Origin: Pseudomonadota bacterium
GTDB lineage: Bacteria > Pseudomonadota > Alphaproteobacteria > Azospirillales > Azospirillaceae
DNA: 5,674 bases
Direction: 5' to 3'
Assembly: GCA_023412175.1 (NCBI GenBank)
Contig: JAEYOB010000312.1
Location: forward strand, 1 to 5,674
In this document: piece after piece, positions 1-5,674 of the stretch
Position numbering within the stretch: position 1 is the first letter of the stretch
Layout of the letters: each line of letters opens with the position of its first letter
Program-made: the position numbers and the translations under genes
The notes under the pieces: generated by a model
Database searches by the model: none
Seen by the model: the letters and a program-made list of their open reading frames with translations, nothing else
Told to the model about the DNA's origin: nothing

Positions 1-66
1 CATCCGGCCGAGGCCGATGAAGCCGATGGTGCGGCCGGAGAGGTCGGGGCGGAGCGCGTCGTCCAT
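1..66 (-). CDS. NAD(P)-binding beta-hydroxyacid dehydrogenase-like protein, N-terminal fragment
   Basis: Only the first 22 codons are in the window; the gene continues past position 1. From the ATG at 66-64 it reads MDDALRPDLSG then RTIGFIGLGRM, a hydrophobic beta strand running into a glycine-rich GxGxxG-type dinucleotide-binding turn. This opening is typical of the 3-hydroxyisobutyrate dehydrogenase / 6-phosphogluconate dehydrogenase NAD-binding superfamily, which oxidises beta-hydroxyacids with NAD(P) in the cytoplasm. The substrate cannot be told from this fragment, and a D-2-hydroxyacid dehydrogenase is less likely because the Rossmann turn lies so close to the N-terminus. An alternative GTG start at 78-76 overlaps the TGA stop of the upstream TerB-like gene (GTGA). 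Neither start has a clear Shine-Dalgarno, so translation is probably coupled to the upstream gene and the two likely share a transcript. Confidence 0.6.
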   Translation of the reverse strand, partial: MDDALRPDLSGRTIGFIGLGRM

Positions 67-74
67 GGCCGGAA

Positions 75-479
75 TCACAGCCGCATGTGGCGGGCGCGGG
101 CGCCGCGCTCGATGGCGGCGGCGCAAAGCCGGTCGACGCACAGCTTGTGGCGCAGCAGTTCCAGCAGACGCAGTTCCTCCTGCGACGCCGAGGCGTCGGC
201 GGCGGCGATGTCGCAGGCGACCGCGTAGGCGGTCTCGCACAGCTTGGCCGGCAGCCAGGACTTAATCTGCTCCAGCGTCTTGTCCAGGCCGTCCGGGTCG
301 TCCAGCAGCTTGGTGCACTCTCCCGCCACGGCGAACAGGCGCTCCGTCTCGAAATCCTTGAAGATCGGCAGGTAGCGGACGTTCTCGGCGATGGCTTCCA
401 GCTCAAGGTCCGTCATGTCGGCGTCGGACGCCGAAACGAGCACCATGACGTAGATAAGCGCGCGGTGATGGTCGAGCAT
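75..479 (-). CDS. TerB-like (tellurite resistance TerB family) protein
   Basis: A complete 134-aa, mostly alpha-helical soluble protein with no signal peptide or membrane segment. Two acidic stretches, SASDADMTDLELEAI (about residues 16-30) and CDIAAADASASQEEL (89-103), lie in the two halves and resemble the duplicated acidic, metal-binding helix motifs of TerB-like domains. TerB proteins are linked to tellurite resistance and to membrane-associated stress complexes, but stand-alone copies of this kind in proteobacteria mostly have no defined role. No other ter genes are visible here, so a tellurite phenotype should not be assumed. The ATG at 479-477 is well supported by an AGGAG Shine-Dalgarno five bases upstream and a plausible promoter beyond it. 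The stop lies 8 nt before the ATG of the dehydrogenase-like gene, or overlaps its possible GTG start, which suggests an operon. Family assignment is by pattern recognition only. Confidence 0.75.
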   Translation of the reverse strand: MLDHHRALIYVMVLVSASDADMTDLELEAIAENVRYLPIFKDFETERLFAVAGECTKLLDDPDGLDKTLEQIKSWLPAKLCETAYAVACDIAAADASASQEELRLLELLRHKLCVDRLCAAAIERGARARHMRL

Positions 480-484
480 TGCGA

Positions 485-489
485 CTCCT
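485..489 (-). promoter_or_regulatory. Shine-Dalgarno of the TerB-like gene
   Basis: On the minus strand AGGAG sits five bases before the ATG at 479-477. This is the clearest ribosome-binding site in the window and fixes the start of the TerB-like gene. Confidence 0.75.
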
Positions 490-506
490 GGTCAACGGGT
501 ACCGGC

Positions 507-535
507 AATCTTGCCCGCCACCCTCACCGCGTCAA
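507..535 (-). promoter_or_regulatory. candidate sigma-70 type promoter for the TerB-like gene
   Basis: Reading the minus strand, TTGACG (535-530; five of six match the -35 consensus) is followed after exactly 17 bp by AAGATT (512-507; three of six match the -10 consensus). A start of transcription near 500 would give a leader of about 20 nt containing the AGGAG site at 489-485, so promoter, ribosome site and start codon are mutually consistent. The -10 is weak and there is no experimental support. Confidence 0.4.
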
Positions 536-595
536 GCCTGGGCGGCGCTTTGCGCGGGTCGACAGGCGGGACAGCGTCCCGTACCTTCGACGCCC

Positions 596-1540
596 ATGTC
601 CACGGTCGTCAACGTCGTCCTCCCCGTCTTCGCCATCATTCTCGCCGGCTACCTGTCCGGCAAGGCGAAGCTGCTCGGCAGCGCCTCGTCGGAGGCGCTG
701 AACAAGTTCGTCTATTGGATGGCGCTGCCGCCGGTGCTGTTCCTCGGCACCGCGCGCCGGCCGCTGGAGGAACTGCTGAACTGGCCGTTCATCGGCGCGT
801 TTTTGGGATCCATGGTGCTGGTCTATGCGCTGGGCGCGCTGCTGGGCCGGCTGCTGCACCGGGAGAAGTCCGAGATCCTGTGCATGCAGGGGCTCACCGC
901 CTGCTTCTCCAACACCGGCTACATGGGCATCCCGCTGTTCCTCGCCGCCTTCGGCGCCGACAGGCTGGCGCCGGCCATCCTCGCCACCGTGATCATGAGC
1001 GCCATCATGGTCGGCATCGCGGTGATCTGGCTGGAATTCGCCGCCAGCCACGGCCACGGGCTGGGCAAGGCGCTGAAGGACGTCGGCAAGGCCGTCGCGA
1101 AGAACCCGCTGATCGTCTCGACCGCAATCGGCGTGGCATGGTCGGTGCTGCTGCCGCAAGGAACGGTGCCGCAGCCGCTGGTCACTTTCTGCGAGCTGAT
1201 GGGCGCCGCCGCCGGCCCCTGCGCGCTGGTCGCCATCGGCCTGTTCCTGGCGACCCGCGACATCAAGGCACCGCTGGGAGAGATCAGCTGGGTGGTGGCG
1301 CTGAAGCTGCTGGCGCACCCGCTGCTGTGCTGGCTGCTGATCGAGACGCTGTTTCCCATGGACCCGTTCTGGACAGCCTCAGCGATCATCCTGGCGGCGC
1401 TGCCGACGGGCGCGTTGACCTTCGTGGTGGCGACGCAGTACCGCATCTACATCGAGCGCACCTCGGCGGCGATCCTGGTTTCCACGGTGTTCAGCGTGGT
1501 GACGCTGAGCGTCCTGCTGGCGCTCTACCCACCGGGCTGA
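596..1540 (+). CDS. AEC family (auxin efflux carrier type) permease
   Basis: A 314-aa integral inner-membrane protein, the usual length for bacterial AEC transporters, which export or exchange small organic anions such as malate or related carboxylates; the substrate here is unknown. Hydrophobic segments run through the whole chain, with about ten membrane spans split by a hydrophilic central loop at residues about 150-170. Recognisable family signatures are FSNTGYMGIPL (104-114), NPLI (170-173) before the second half, and LPTGALTFVVATQY (269-282) near the C-terminus. The frame is open upstream to an ATG at 479, but that would add 39 non-hydrophobic residues and run into the divergent gene. 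The ATG at 596 places the first membrane helix directly at the N-terminus and is preferred. No convincing Shine-Dalgarno precedes it. A small perfect hairpin (GGGAC-AGC-GTCCC, 568-580) lies just upstream. No promoter and no downstream terminator could be identified. Confidence 0.88.
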   Translation: MSTVVNVVLPVFAIILAGYLSGKAKLLGSASSEALNKFVYWMALPPVLFLGTARRPLEELLNWPFIGAFLGSMVLVYALGALLGRLLHREKSEILCMQGLTACFSNTGYMGIPLFLAAFGADRLAPAILATVIMSAIMVGIAVIWLEFAASHGHGLGKALKDVGKAVAKNPLIVSTAIGVAWSVLLPQGTVPQPLVTFCELMGAAAGPCALVAIGLFLATRDIKAPLGEISWVVALKLLAHPLLCWLLIETLFPMDPFWTASAIILAALPTGALTFVVATQYRIYIERTSAAILVSTVFSVVTLSVLLALYPPG

Positions 1541-1611
1541 TCAGCACGGAATGGTAAGCAATAATTAAGCTTGTCGCGCCAACAAAACGAAGACTTCAGG
1601 CGGAAAATTCT

Positions 1612-1623
1612 TGCAGATCTGCA
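1612..1623. repeat. 12-bp perfect palindrome, candidate operator
   Basis: TGCAGATCTGCA is identical to its reverse complement and has no central spacer, so it is more like a dimeric protein-binding site than an RNA hairpin. The surrounding TTGCAGATCTGCAT (1611-1624) recurs with two changes as TTGCGGATCTGCTT at 1673-1686, a start-to-start spacing of 62 bp, close to six helical turns. It lies about 40 bp upstream of a possible -10 element. Binding of a regulator is inference; no known operator is recognised. Confidence 0.4.
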
Positions 1624-1655
1624 TATTGGCGTAATCCAATTGGCTAGTTCTTTCG

Positions 1656-1661
1656 TATAGT
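1656..1661 (+). promoter_or_regulatory. possible -10 element for the chemoreceptor
   Basis: TATAGT (four or more matches to TATAAT) lies in the AT-rich part of the gap, followed by a more GC-rich stretch. No good -35 is found at 16-18 bp; the TTGGC-like sequences nearby are at the wrong distance. If used, the transcript would start near 1668 and carry a leader of about 180 nt that includes the inverted repeat and the short open frame. I found no sigma-54 or sigma-28 consensus. Confidence 0.25.
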
Positions 1662-1676
1662 CCGCTGGAGGGTTGC

Positions 1677-1725
1677 GGATCTGCTTTACGCGCACTCCCT
1701 GCAACCTTTCGTTACAAGCAGATCC
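1677..1725 (+). repeat. 10-bp inverted repeat in the chemoreceptor leader
   Basis: GGATCTGCTT (1677-1686) and AAGCAGATCC (1716-1725) are perfectly complementary across 29 intervening bases. Inside, ACG (1688-1690) and CGT (1710-1712) could extend the stem past an internal bulge. It could fold in the mRNA as a stem-loop or act as two opposed protein-binding half-sites. The left arm belongs to the same motif as the palindrome at 1612-1623. No U-tract follows, so it is not an ordinary intrinsic terminator. Confidence 0.5.
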
Positions 1726-1729
1726 AGCG

Positions 1730-1750
1730 CCCTGATGCACGCTTTCAGGG
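1730..1750 (+). repeat. small hairpin CCCTGA / TCAGGG
   Basis: CCCTGA (1730-1735) pairs with TCAGGG (1745-1750) around a 9-nt loop. The right arm runs into GGAAG (1749-1753), the best ribosome-binding candidate for the short open frame starting at 1761, so the hairpin could partly mask it. A six-base stem is short and could be chance. Confidence 0.3.
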
Positions 1751-1760
1751 AAGTCAAGAG

Positions 1761-1853
1761 ATGACATGCCATGACGGACGCGCCACGACAGTGCGCGGAT
1801 TCCGCTACACCAAGCCTTTGATCTGGAACTTTTTCCCGGAAAATCCGTCATGA
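1761..1853 (+). CDS. possible 30-aa leader peptide overlapping the chemoreceptor start
   Basis: The ATG at 1761 opens a 30-codon frame that begins [10 protein letters not shown], ends WNFFPENPS, and stops at TGA 1851-1853. The stop overlaps the ATG of the chemoreceptor at 1850 as ATGA, the classic arrangement for translational coupling. GGAAG at 1749-1753 lies seven bases upstream and could act as Shine-Dalgarno. No other ATG, GTG or TTG occurs in this frame back to the stop at 1632. The peptide is basic to neutral with an aromatic patch (LIWNFF) near the end; it has no signal peptide and matches no family I know. The chemoreceptor itself has only a weak site (GGAAAA, 1838-1843), which fits coupling. 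Open frames of this length are common by chance, so this remains a hypothesis. Confidence 0.3.
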   Translation: MTCHDGRATTVRGFRYTKPLIWNFFPENPS

Positions 1854-3535
1854 ACGCCCTGTCGATCCGGACCAAGGTTCTGACGGCGTTCGCCTGCGTC
1901 CTGGCGGTGACGATCGGCCTGGGGCTGTTCGCCGAGGACCGGTTGAGCGTGCTCAACCAGGGGGCGGCCGAGATCCGCGACAACTATCTCCCCAGCATCG
2001 GAGTGCTTGGCGCCCTCAACGCGGCGGCACAGCAGTACCGCATCCAGGAAGCGTCGCACGTCCTCTCCGTTTCCTCGCAGGACATGGGGACGTACGAGGC
2101 GCGGATGGCGGCGCTGGCGGAGGAGATGGGGCAGATGCGCGCCCGCTACGAGCGCGAGTTCCTGTCCCCCGGCCACGAGACCGACCTGTATCGGCAGTTC
2201 ACGACGGCGTGGAACGAATACAGCGCCATCGGCACGACGACGCTGCTTCCGCTGTCCCGGGCCCAGGAGAACGAGAACGCCGGCAGCATCTTCCGCGACG
2301 AGTCGCGCGAAGCCTTCCTGAAAGCCACCGACCTTCTGACGAAGCTCACCGACTTCAACTCCGAGAACGGCCGGGCCACCGCCGACCGCGGCGAGGAGGC
2401 TTACCAATCGGGCAAGCTGTGGATCCTGGGGGTGCTCGGCCTGGCCGTGACGATCTGCCTGTCGGCCGGTCTGTTCCTGGTGCGGGCGGTGTCGGTGCCG
2501 GTCCGCGCGTTGACCTCCACCATGGAGCGGCTGGCGCAGCGCCAGTTGACCGTCCCGGTGGACGGCACGGAGCGGGGCGACGAGATCGGCGCCATGGCAC
2601 GCGCCGTCCAGGTGTTCAAGGACGGCCTGATCGAGGCCGACCGCCTGGCCGCCGCCGACGCGGAGCAGCAGCAGGTCAAGCAGCGCCGCACCGAGGCGGT
2701 CGAGCGGCTGGTGCGCGACTTCGAGAGCACGGTGTCCGGCGCGCTGGAGTCGGTCGGCGCCTCGGCCGGGCAACTGGACGGCACCGCACGCGGCATGACC
2801 GACGTGGCCCGCCGGACCAGCGGCGAAGCAGCCGCCGCCTCCGCGGCGGCCGGCCAGACCTCGGCCAACGTGCAGACGGTCGCCTCCGCCACCGAGGAGA
2901 TGGCGAGTTCGATCCAGGAGATCGGCCGTCAGGTTGCCCGCTCCACCACCATCGCCGGACAGGCGGTCGAGCAGGCGACGCACAGCAACGGCATGGTCCG
3001 CGGCCTTGCCGAGGCGGCACAGAAGATCGGCGAGGTGGTGCAGCTGATCCAGGACATCGCCAGCCAGACCAACCTGCTGGCCCTGAACGCCACCATCGAG
3101 GCGGCGCGCGCCGGGGAAGCCGGCAAGGGCTTCGCGGTGGTCGCCTCGGAGGTCAAGAACCTCGCCAACCAGACCGCCCGCGCCACCGAGGACATCGGCG
3201 CCCAGGTGCAGGCGATCCAGGCGGCGACCGGCGGCGCGGTGACCGCCATCCAGGGCATCACCGACACCATCACCGCCATCGACGACATCTCCACCGCCAT
3301 CGCCGCCGCGGTGGAGCAGCAGGCGGCAGCCACGCAGGAGATCAGCCGCAACGTCCAGCAGGCCGCCAGCGGCACGCACGAGGTCACCGGCAACATCGAG
3401 CGCGTCAGCACCGCCGCCTCCGAGACCGGCACCGCCGCCGCCCAGGTGCTCGGCGCCGCCGGCGACCTGAACCGGCAGGCCGACACCCTGCGCTACGAGG
3501 TCGAGCGGTTCCTCATCGCCATCAAGGCGGCGTAG
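1850..3535 (+). CDS. methyl-accepting chemotaxis protein (transmembrane chemoreceptor)
   Basis: A complete 561-aa inner-membrane chemoreceptor that would pass ligand signals to CheW/CheA and so to the flagellar motor. Order: short cytoplasmic start; TM1 about 8-28; periplasmic helical sensor about 30-188, resembling the four-helix-bundle (4HB_MCP) type; TM2 about 189-212; HAMP about 210-262, with the conserved [13 protein letters not shown] and [14 protein letters not shown]; then the long signalling coiled coil to about 555. The hairpin tip that binds CheW/CheA is unmistakable at 403-442 ([20 protein letters not shown] and [16 protein letters not shown]). [12 protein letters not shown] (347-358) and [12 protein letters not shown] (488-499) are likely methylation segments. 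The protein ends RFLIAIKAA, with no CheR-binding pentapeptide tail. The ligand cannot be predicted. The start is supported by TM1 position; the Shine-Dalgarno (GGAAAA) is weak. No che genes are adjacent, so it is a stand-alone receptor gene. Confidence 0.95.
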   Translation: MNALSIRTKVLTAFACVLAVTIGLGLFAEDRLSVLNQGAAEIRDNYLPSIGVLGALNAAAQQYRIQEASHVLSVSSQDMGTYEARMAALAEEMGQMRARYEREFLSPGHETDLYRQFTTAWNEYSAIGTTTLLPLSRAQENENAGSIFRDESREAFLKATDLLTKLTDFNSENGRATADRGEEAYQSGKLWILGVLGLAVTICLSAGLFLVRAVSVPVRALTSTMERLAQRQLTVPVDGTERGDEIGAMARAVQVFKDGLIEADRLAAADAEQQQVKQRRTEAVERLVRDFESTVSGALESVGASAGQLDGTARGMTDVARRTSGEAAAASAAAGQTSANVQTVASATEEMASSIQEIGRQVARSTTIAGQAVEQATHSNGMVRGLAEAAQKIGEVVQLIQDIASQTNLLALNATIEAARAGEAGKGFAVVASEVKNLANQTARATEDIGAQVQAIQAATGGAVTAIQGITDTITAIDDISTAIAAAVEQQAAATQEISRNVQQAASGTHEVTGNIERVSTAASETGTAAAQVLGAAGDLNRQADTLRYEVERFLIAIKAA

Positions 3536-3546
3536 CGGAGAACGGC

Positions 3547-3573
3547 CCCTCTCCCGGCCCCGCCGGGAGAGGG
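3547..3573. terminator. 12-bp perfect hairpin between convergent genes, probable bidirectional terminator
   Basis: CCCTCTCCCGGC (3547-3558) and GCCGGGAGAGGG (3562-3573) form a perfect 12-bp stem with a 3-nt CCC loop. It starts 11 nt after the chemoreceptor stop and ends 4 nt from the helicase stop, so it serves both convergent genes by position. There is no T-tract on either side, so it is not a textbook intrinsic terminator. CCCTCTCCC...GGGAGAGGG palindromes recur between genes in many GC-rich proteobacterial genomes, and this may be a copy of such a dispersed element. Confidence 0.6.
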
Positions 3574-3577
3574 ACGG

Positions 3578-5674
3578 TCACCCTTCGCCCAGGAACTCCC
3601 GCGTGATCCGCACTGCGTCCTTCAGCCCGAGGCGCTGCACCTCGACGCCCTCGGGGAAGGCGCCGAACAGGCGCGAGGGCATCATCGGGTCGAGCAGGAC
3701 GAACACGCCGACGTCGTCGGCCCGGCGCACCAGCCGGCCGAACGCCTGCTTCAGGCGCAGGCGGGTCAGCATGTCCTCGTAGCGGCGGCGGCCGAACGCC
3801 TCGCGCCGCGCCCGGTGCAGGATGTCCGGCCGCGGCCACGGCACGCGGTCGAAGACGATCAGCCGCAGCGAGCGGCCCGGCACGTCCACCCCGTCGCGCA
3901 CCGCGTCGGTGCCCAGCAGGCAGGCGTGCTCCTCGCCGCGGAAGATGTCGATGAGGGTCGAGACGTCCAGCGGATCGACGTGCTGGGCGTAGAGCGGCAG
4001 GCCGGCGCGGTCCAGCGGTTCGGCCAGCCGCTCGTGCACGGCCCGCAGCCGGCTGATGGCGGTGAACAGCCCGAGCCCGCCGCCCTTGGACGCCAGGAAC
4101 AGCTCCCGGTAGGCGGCGGCCACTTGGGACAGATCGTCCTTCCGCACGTCGGTGACCACCAGAACGCGGGTCTGCGCCCTGTAGTCGAAGGGCGACGGCA
4201 CCTGCGCGCGCACCGCCGGCAGCGGCAGGTGCAGCGCCCCGGTGCGCGCCTCCGCCGCCTCCCAGTCCAGCGCCACATCGCCGGTGCCGTCGGTCAGCGT
4301 CGCCGAGGTGACCACCACGCCGTGCGCCTGGCTGCTCACCGCCTCGGCGAAGGGGATGGTCGGGTCCACCCAGTGGCGGTAGAGGCCGACGTCCACGTCG
4401 CGCCCCTCCTGCCGCTCGACGGCGAACCAGTCCACGAACTGCGGCGGCGCCGCCGCCTTCAGCGAGGCCAGCATGGCCCGCCACGCCTCGACGGTCAGGG
4501 TGCCGCGGCGGTGCAGGCTGCGGGACAGCGCGTCGATGCGCCGGCGCTGGTCGGGGTCCAGTTCCGCCGCCTCGTCGTCGAGCCGGCTGGCGAGGCGCCG
4601 CGACAGCTCCTCCAGCGGCTTCGACAGTTCGCCCAGCGCCAGGGCCAACTCGTCGGCCGCCTCCAGCAACCCGTCCACCGGGTAGGCGGTGTCGGCCTCC
4701 AGGCTGTAGGGGCTCGCCTGCCCATCGGTGCGGGCGTAGACCTGCTGGCGGGCCAGCTTCAGGAACCGTTCGGTCGGGCCGTTCGGGTTATCGGCGGACA
4801 GCCGCGCCGCCCAGCCGTCGCCGGGCAGCCGGAATGCCGCCATCAGCACGGCGTCCAGCATGGCCTGCGCCGGCTCGTCGCCGGTGACCAGATCCTCCAG
4901 CCGGCGCTTTAGGCCGCGCGCCCGGCCGCGGCTCTCCTCCGCCCCCAGCAGCCAGCGGCGAAGCTCCTGCGTCTCGCGCCCGGTAAGGTGGCCGGCGAAG
5001 GCGTTGTCGGCGGCGTCGAAGACGTGGTGCCCCTCGTCGAAGACGTAGCGGGTCGGCAGGCCGATATCGTCGCCCCCGCCCAGCGCCGCCTGCACCATCA
5101 CCAGCGCGTGGTTGGCGATCACCACGTCGGCCTTGCGGGCGCGGCGCACGCTCTTCTCGATGAAGCACTTGGCGTAGTGGTCGCACGAGGAATAGACGCA
5201 CTCGCCGCGCCGGTCGGCCAGCGTCATGGTCCGCCCGCGGCCCAGCAGATCGACCAGCCAGCCCGGAAAGTCGCCGCCGTTGAGATCGCCGTCGCGGGTC
5301 GCCGCCACCCAGCGCGCCATCAGCCCGACCGCCACCGCATTGTGGGGCTGCGTCGGCAGGCCGCGAACCGCGTCCTCCAGGTTCAGCAGGCACAGATAGT
5401 TCTCGCGGCCCTTGCGCACCACGACCTTGCGGGCCTTGGTGGCTGGGTCCTCGAACAGGCGGTCCAGCTCGGCGTCGATCTGGTGCTGGAGGTTGCGGGT
5501 GTAGGTGGAGATCCACACCGTGCCGCGGTTCTTCTCCGCCCACACCGTCGACGGGGCGAGATAGCCCAGCGTCTTGCCGACGCCCGTGCCGGCCTCGGCC
5601 AGCACGAGGTGCGGGGTGTCCGGTGCTGGGCGCGGCGCGAAGGCGGCGGACACGGCGCTGGCGTAGTCGGCCTG
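3578..5674 (-). CDS. DinG-like ATP-dependent DNA helicase (Rad3/XPD family, Fe-S), N-terminus missing
   Basis: The frame is open through the right edge: 698 residues are visible, starting QADYASAV, and the true start lies outside; the GTG at 5653 is an internal valine. Numbering from the first visible residue: Walker A EAGTGVGKT (27-35), motif Ia around ISTYTRNLQHQ (55-65), four cysteines at 95, 159, 164 and 170, Walker B-like DEGH (213-216), a TSATLTDGTG motif III about two-thirds along, GTDAVRDGVDVPG (motif V), and QAFGRLVRRADDVGVFVLLD (643-662, motif VI). The last three cysteines are spaced C-x4-C-x5-C, as in E. coli DinG, where they hold a 4Fe-4S cluster. Such enzymes unwind DNA 5'-3' using ATP and act on R-loops, D-loops and damaged replication intermediates. 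DinG versus YoaA cannot be settled without the N-terminus. The gene converges on the chemoreceptor with 42 bp between stops. No frameshift is seen. Confidence 0.92.
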   Translation of the reverse strand, partial: QADYASAVSAAFAPRPAPDTPHLVLAEAGTGVGKTLGYLAPSTVWAEKNRGTVWISTYTRNLQHQIDAELDRLFEDPATKARKVVVRKGRENYLCLLNLEDAVRGLPTQPHNAVAVGLMARWVAATRDGDLNGGDFPGWLVDLLGRGRTMTLADRRGECVYSSCDHYAKCFIEKSVRRARKADVVIANHALVMVQAALGGGDDIGLPTRYVFDEGHHVFDAADNAFAGHLTGRETQELRRWLLGAEESRGRARGLKRRLEDLVTGDEPAQAMLDAVLMAAFRLPGDGWAARLSADNPNGPTERFLKLARQQVYARTDGQASPYSLEADTAYPVDGLLEAADELALALGELSKPLEELSRRLASRLDDEAAELDPDQRRRIDALSRSLHRRGTLTVEAWRAMLASLKAAAPPQFVDWFAVERQEGRDVDVGLYRHWVDPTIPFAEAVSSQAHGVVVTSATLTDGTGDVALDWEAAEARTGALHLPLPAVRAQVPSPFDYRAQTRVLVVTDVRKDDLSQVAAAYRELFLASKGGGLGLFTAISRLRAVHERLAEPLDRAGLPLYAQHVDPLDVSTLIDIFRGEEHACLLGTDAVRDGVDVPGRSLRLIVFDRVPWPRPDILHRARREAFGRRRYEDMLTRLRLKQAFGRLVRRADDVGVFVLLDPMMPSRLFGAFPEGVEVQRLGLKDAVRITREFLGEG

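Larger units (their letters stand above)
1541..1849 (+). other. 309-bp intergenic region between the permease and the chemoreceptor
   Basis: The stretch is visibly richer in A/T than its neighbours, most of all from about 1555 to 1660, as expected of a promoter region. I see no tRNA, no insertion-sequence end and no intrinsic terminator for the permease. It does contain a 12-bp palindrome, a near-identical second motif, an inverted repeat, a small hairpin and a short open frame running into the chemoreceptor, each listed separately. A minus-strand frame crossing the region has no family resemblance and overlaps both neighbours. Confidence 0.7.

Noticed and set aside
479..595. N-terminal extension of the permease to the ATG at 479
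   Set aside because: The 39 extra residues are not conserved-looking or hydrophobic and would overlap the start of the divergent TerB-like gene.
1640..1690. Sigma-54 promoter upstream of the chemoreceptor
   Set aside because: TTGGC-like and TTGC-like sequences occur, but no GG and GC pair has the required 10-bp separation.
1771..1821. 16-codon frame starting at ATG 1771
   Set aside because: It has no ribosome site of its own and ends inside the leader with no link to the receptor start; the 1761 frame is the better candidate.
1525..1983. 152-aa minus-strand open frame across the 1541-1849 gap
   Set aside because: It overlaps the ends of both the permease and the chemoreceptor, has no recognisable domain and a low-quality composition, and no ribosome site supports its start.
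3241..3312. Recurring ACCGCCATC units in the chemoreceptor gene
   Set aside because: They follow the coiled-coil heptad pattern of the signalling domain (Thr-Ala-Ile repeats) with biased codons, so they are not a DNA repeat with its own role.
1805..3379. 524-aa minus-strand open frame opposite the chemoreceptor
   Set aside because: The Gly/Ala/Arg/His/Leu-rich translation is typical of an antisense shadow of a GC-rich gene; the plus-strand frame carries an unmistakable chemoreceptor.
3522..4484. 320-aa minus-strand and 365-aa plus-strand (3815-4912) open frames within the helicase gene
   Set aside because: Both are out-of-frame shadows with skewed composition; the helicase frame has all conserved motifs.

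Overview
The window looks like chromosomal DNA of a high-GC alphaproteobacterium. An Azospirillum-like or other Rhodospirillales relative would fit, judging from the codon bias (strong G/C at third positions) and the style of the chemoreceptor and the DinG-like helicase. This placement is inferred from protein character only; no rRNA or marker gene is present. All main genes look intact apart from the two cut by the window edges. I see no insertion sequence, CRISPR array, tRNA or phage gene.

Left part (1-595): a minus-strand pair reads out of the window. A 134-aa TerB-like protein (75-479) has a good Shine-Dalgarno and a plausible promoter, and is followed almost without a gap by the first codons of a Rossmann-fold beta-hydroxyacid dehydrogenase-like protein (1-66). 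The 116-bp gap 480-595 separates this pair from a divergent plus-strand gene.

Middle (596-3535): a plus-strand AEC-family (auxin efflux carrier type) permease (596-1540) is followed by a relatively AT-rich 309-bp gap (1541-1849). Then comes a complete 561-aa transmembrane methyl-accepting chemotaxis protein (1850-3535). The gap is the least ordinary part of the window. It holds a 12-bp perfect palindrome, a second copy of the same motif 62 bp on, and an inverted partner that makes a 10-bp stem. A further hairpin follows, and then a 30-codon open frame whose stop overlaps the chemoreceptor start as ATGA.

Right part (3536-5674): the chemoreceptor converges on a long minus-strand gene for a Rad3/XPD-type, iron-sulphur DinG-like DNA helicase (3578-5674, N-terminus outside the window). 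A 12-bp perfect hairpin lies in the 42-bp convergent gap and probably serves both genes.

The genes do not form one pathway. They represent stress/unknown (TerB), metabolism (dehydrogenase), transport (AEC), sensing (MCP) and DNA repair (helicase). No new multi-gene system is evident; the best candidate for something undescribed is the leader region of the chemoreceptor.
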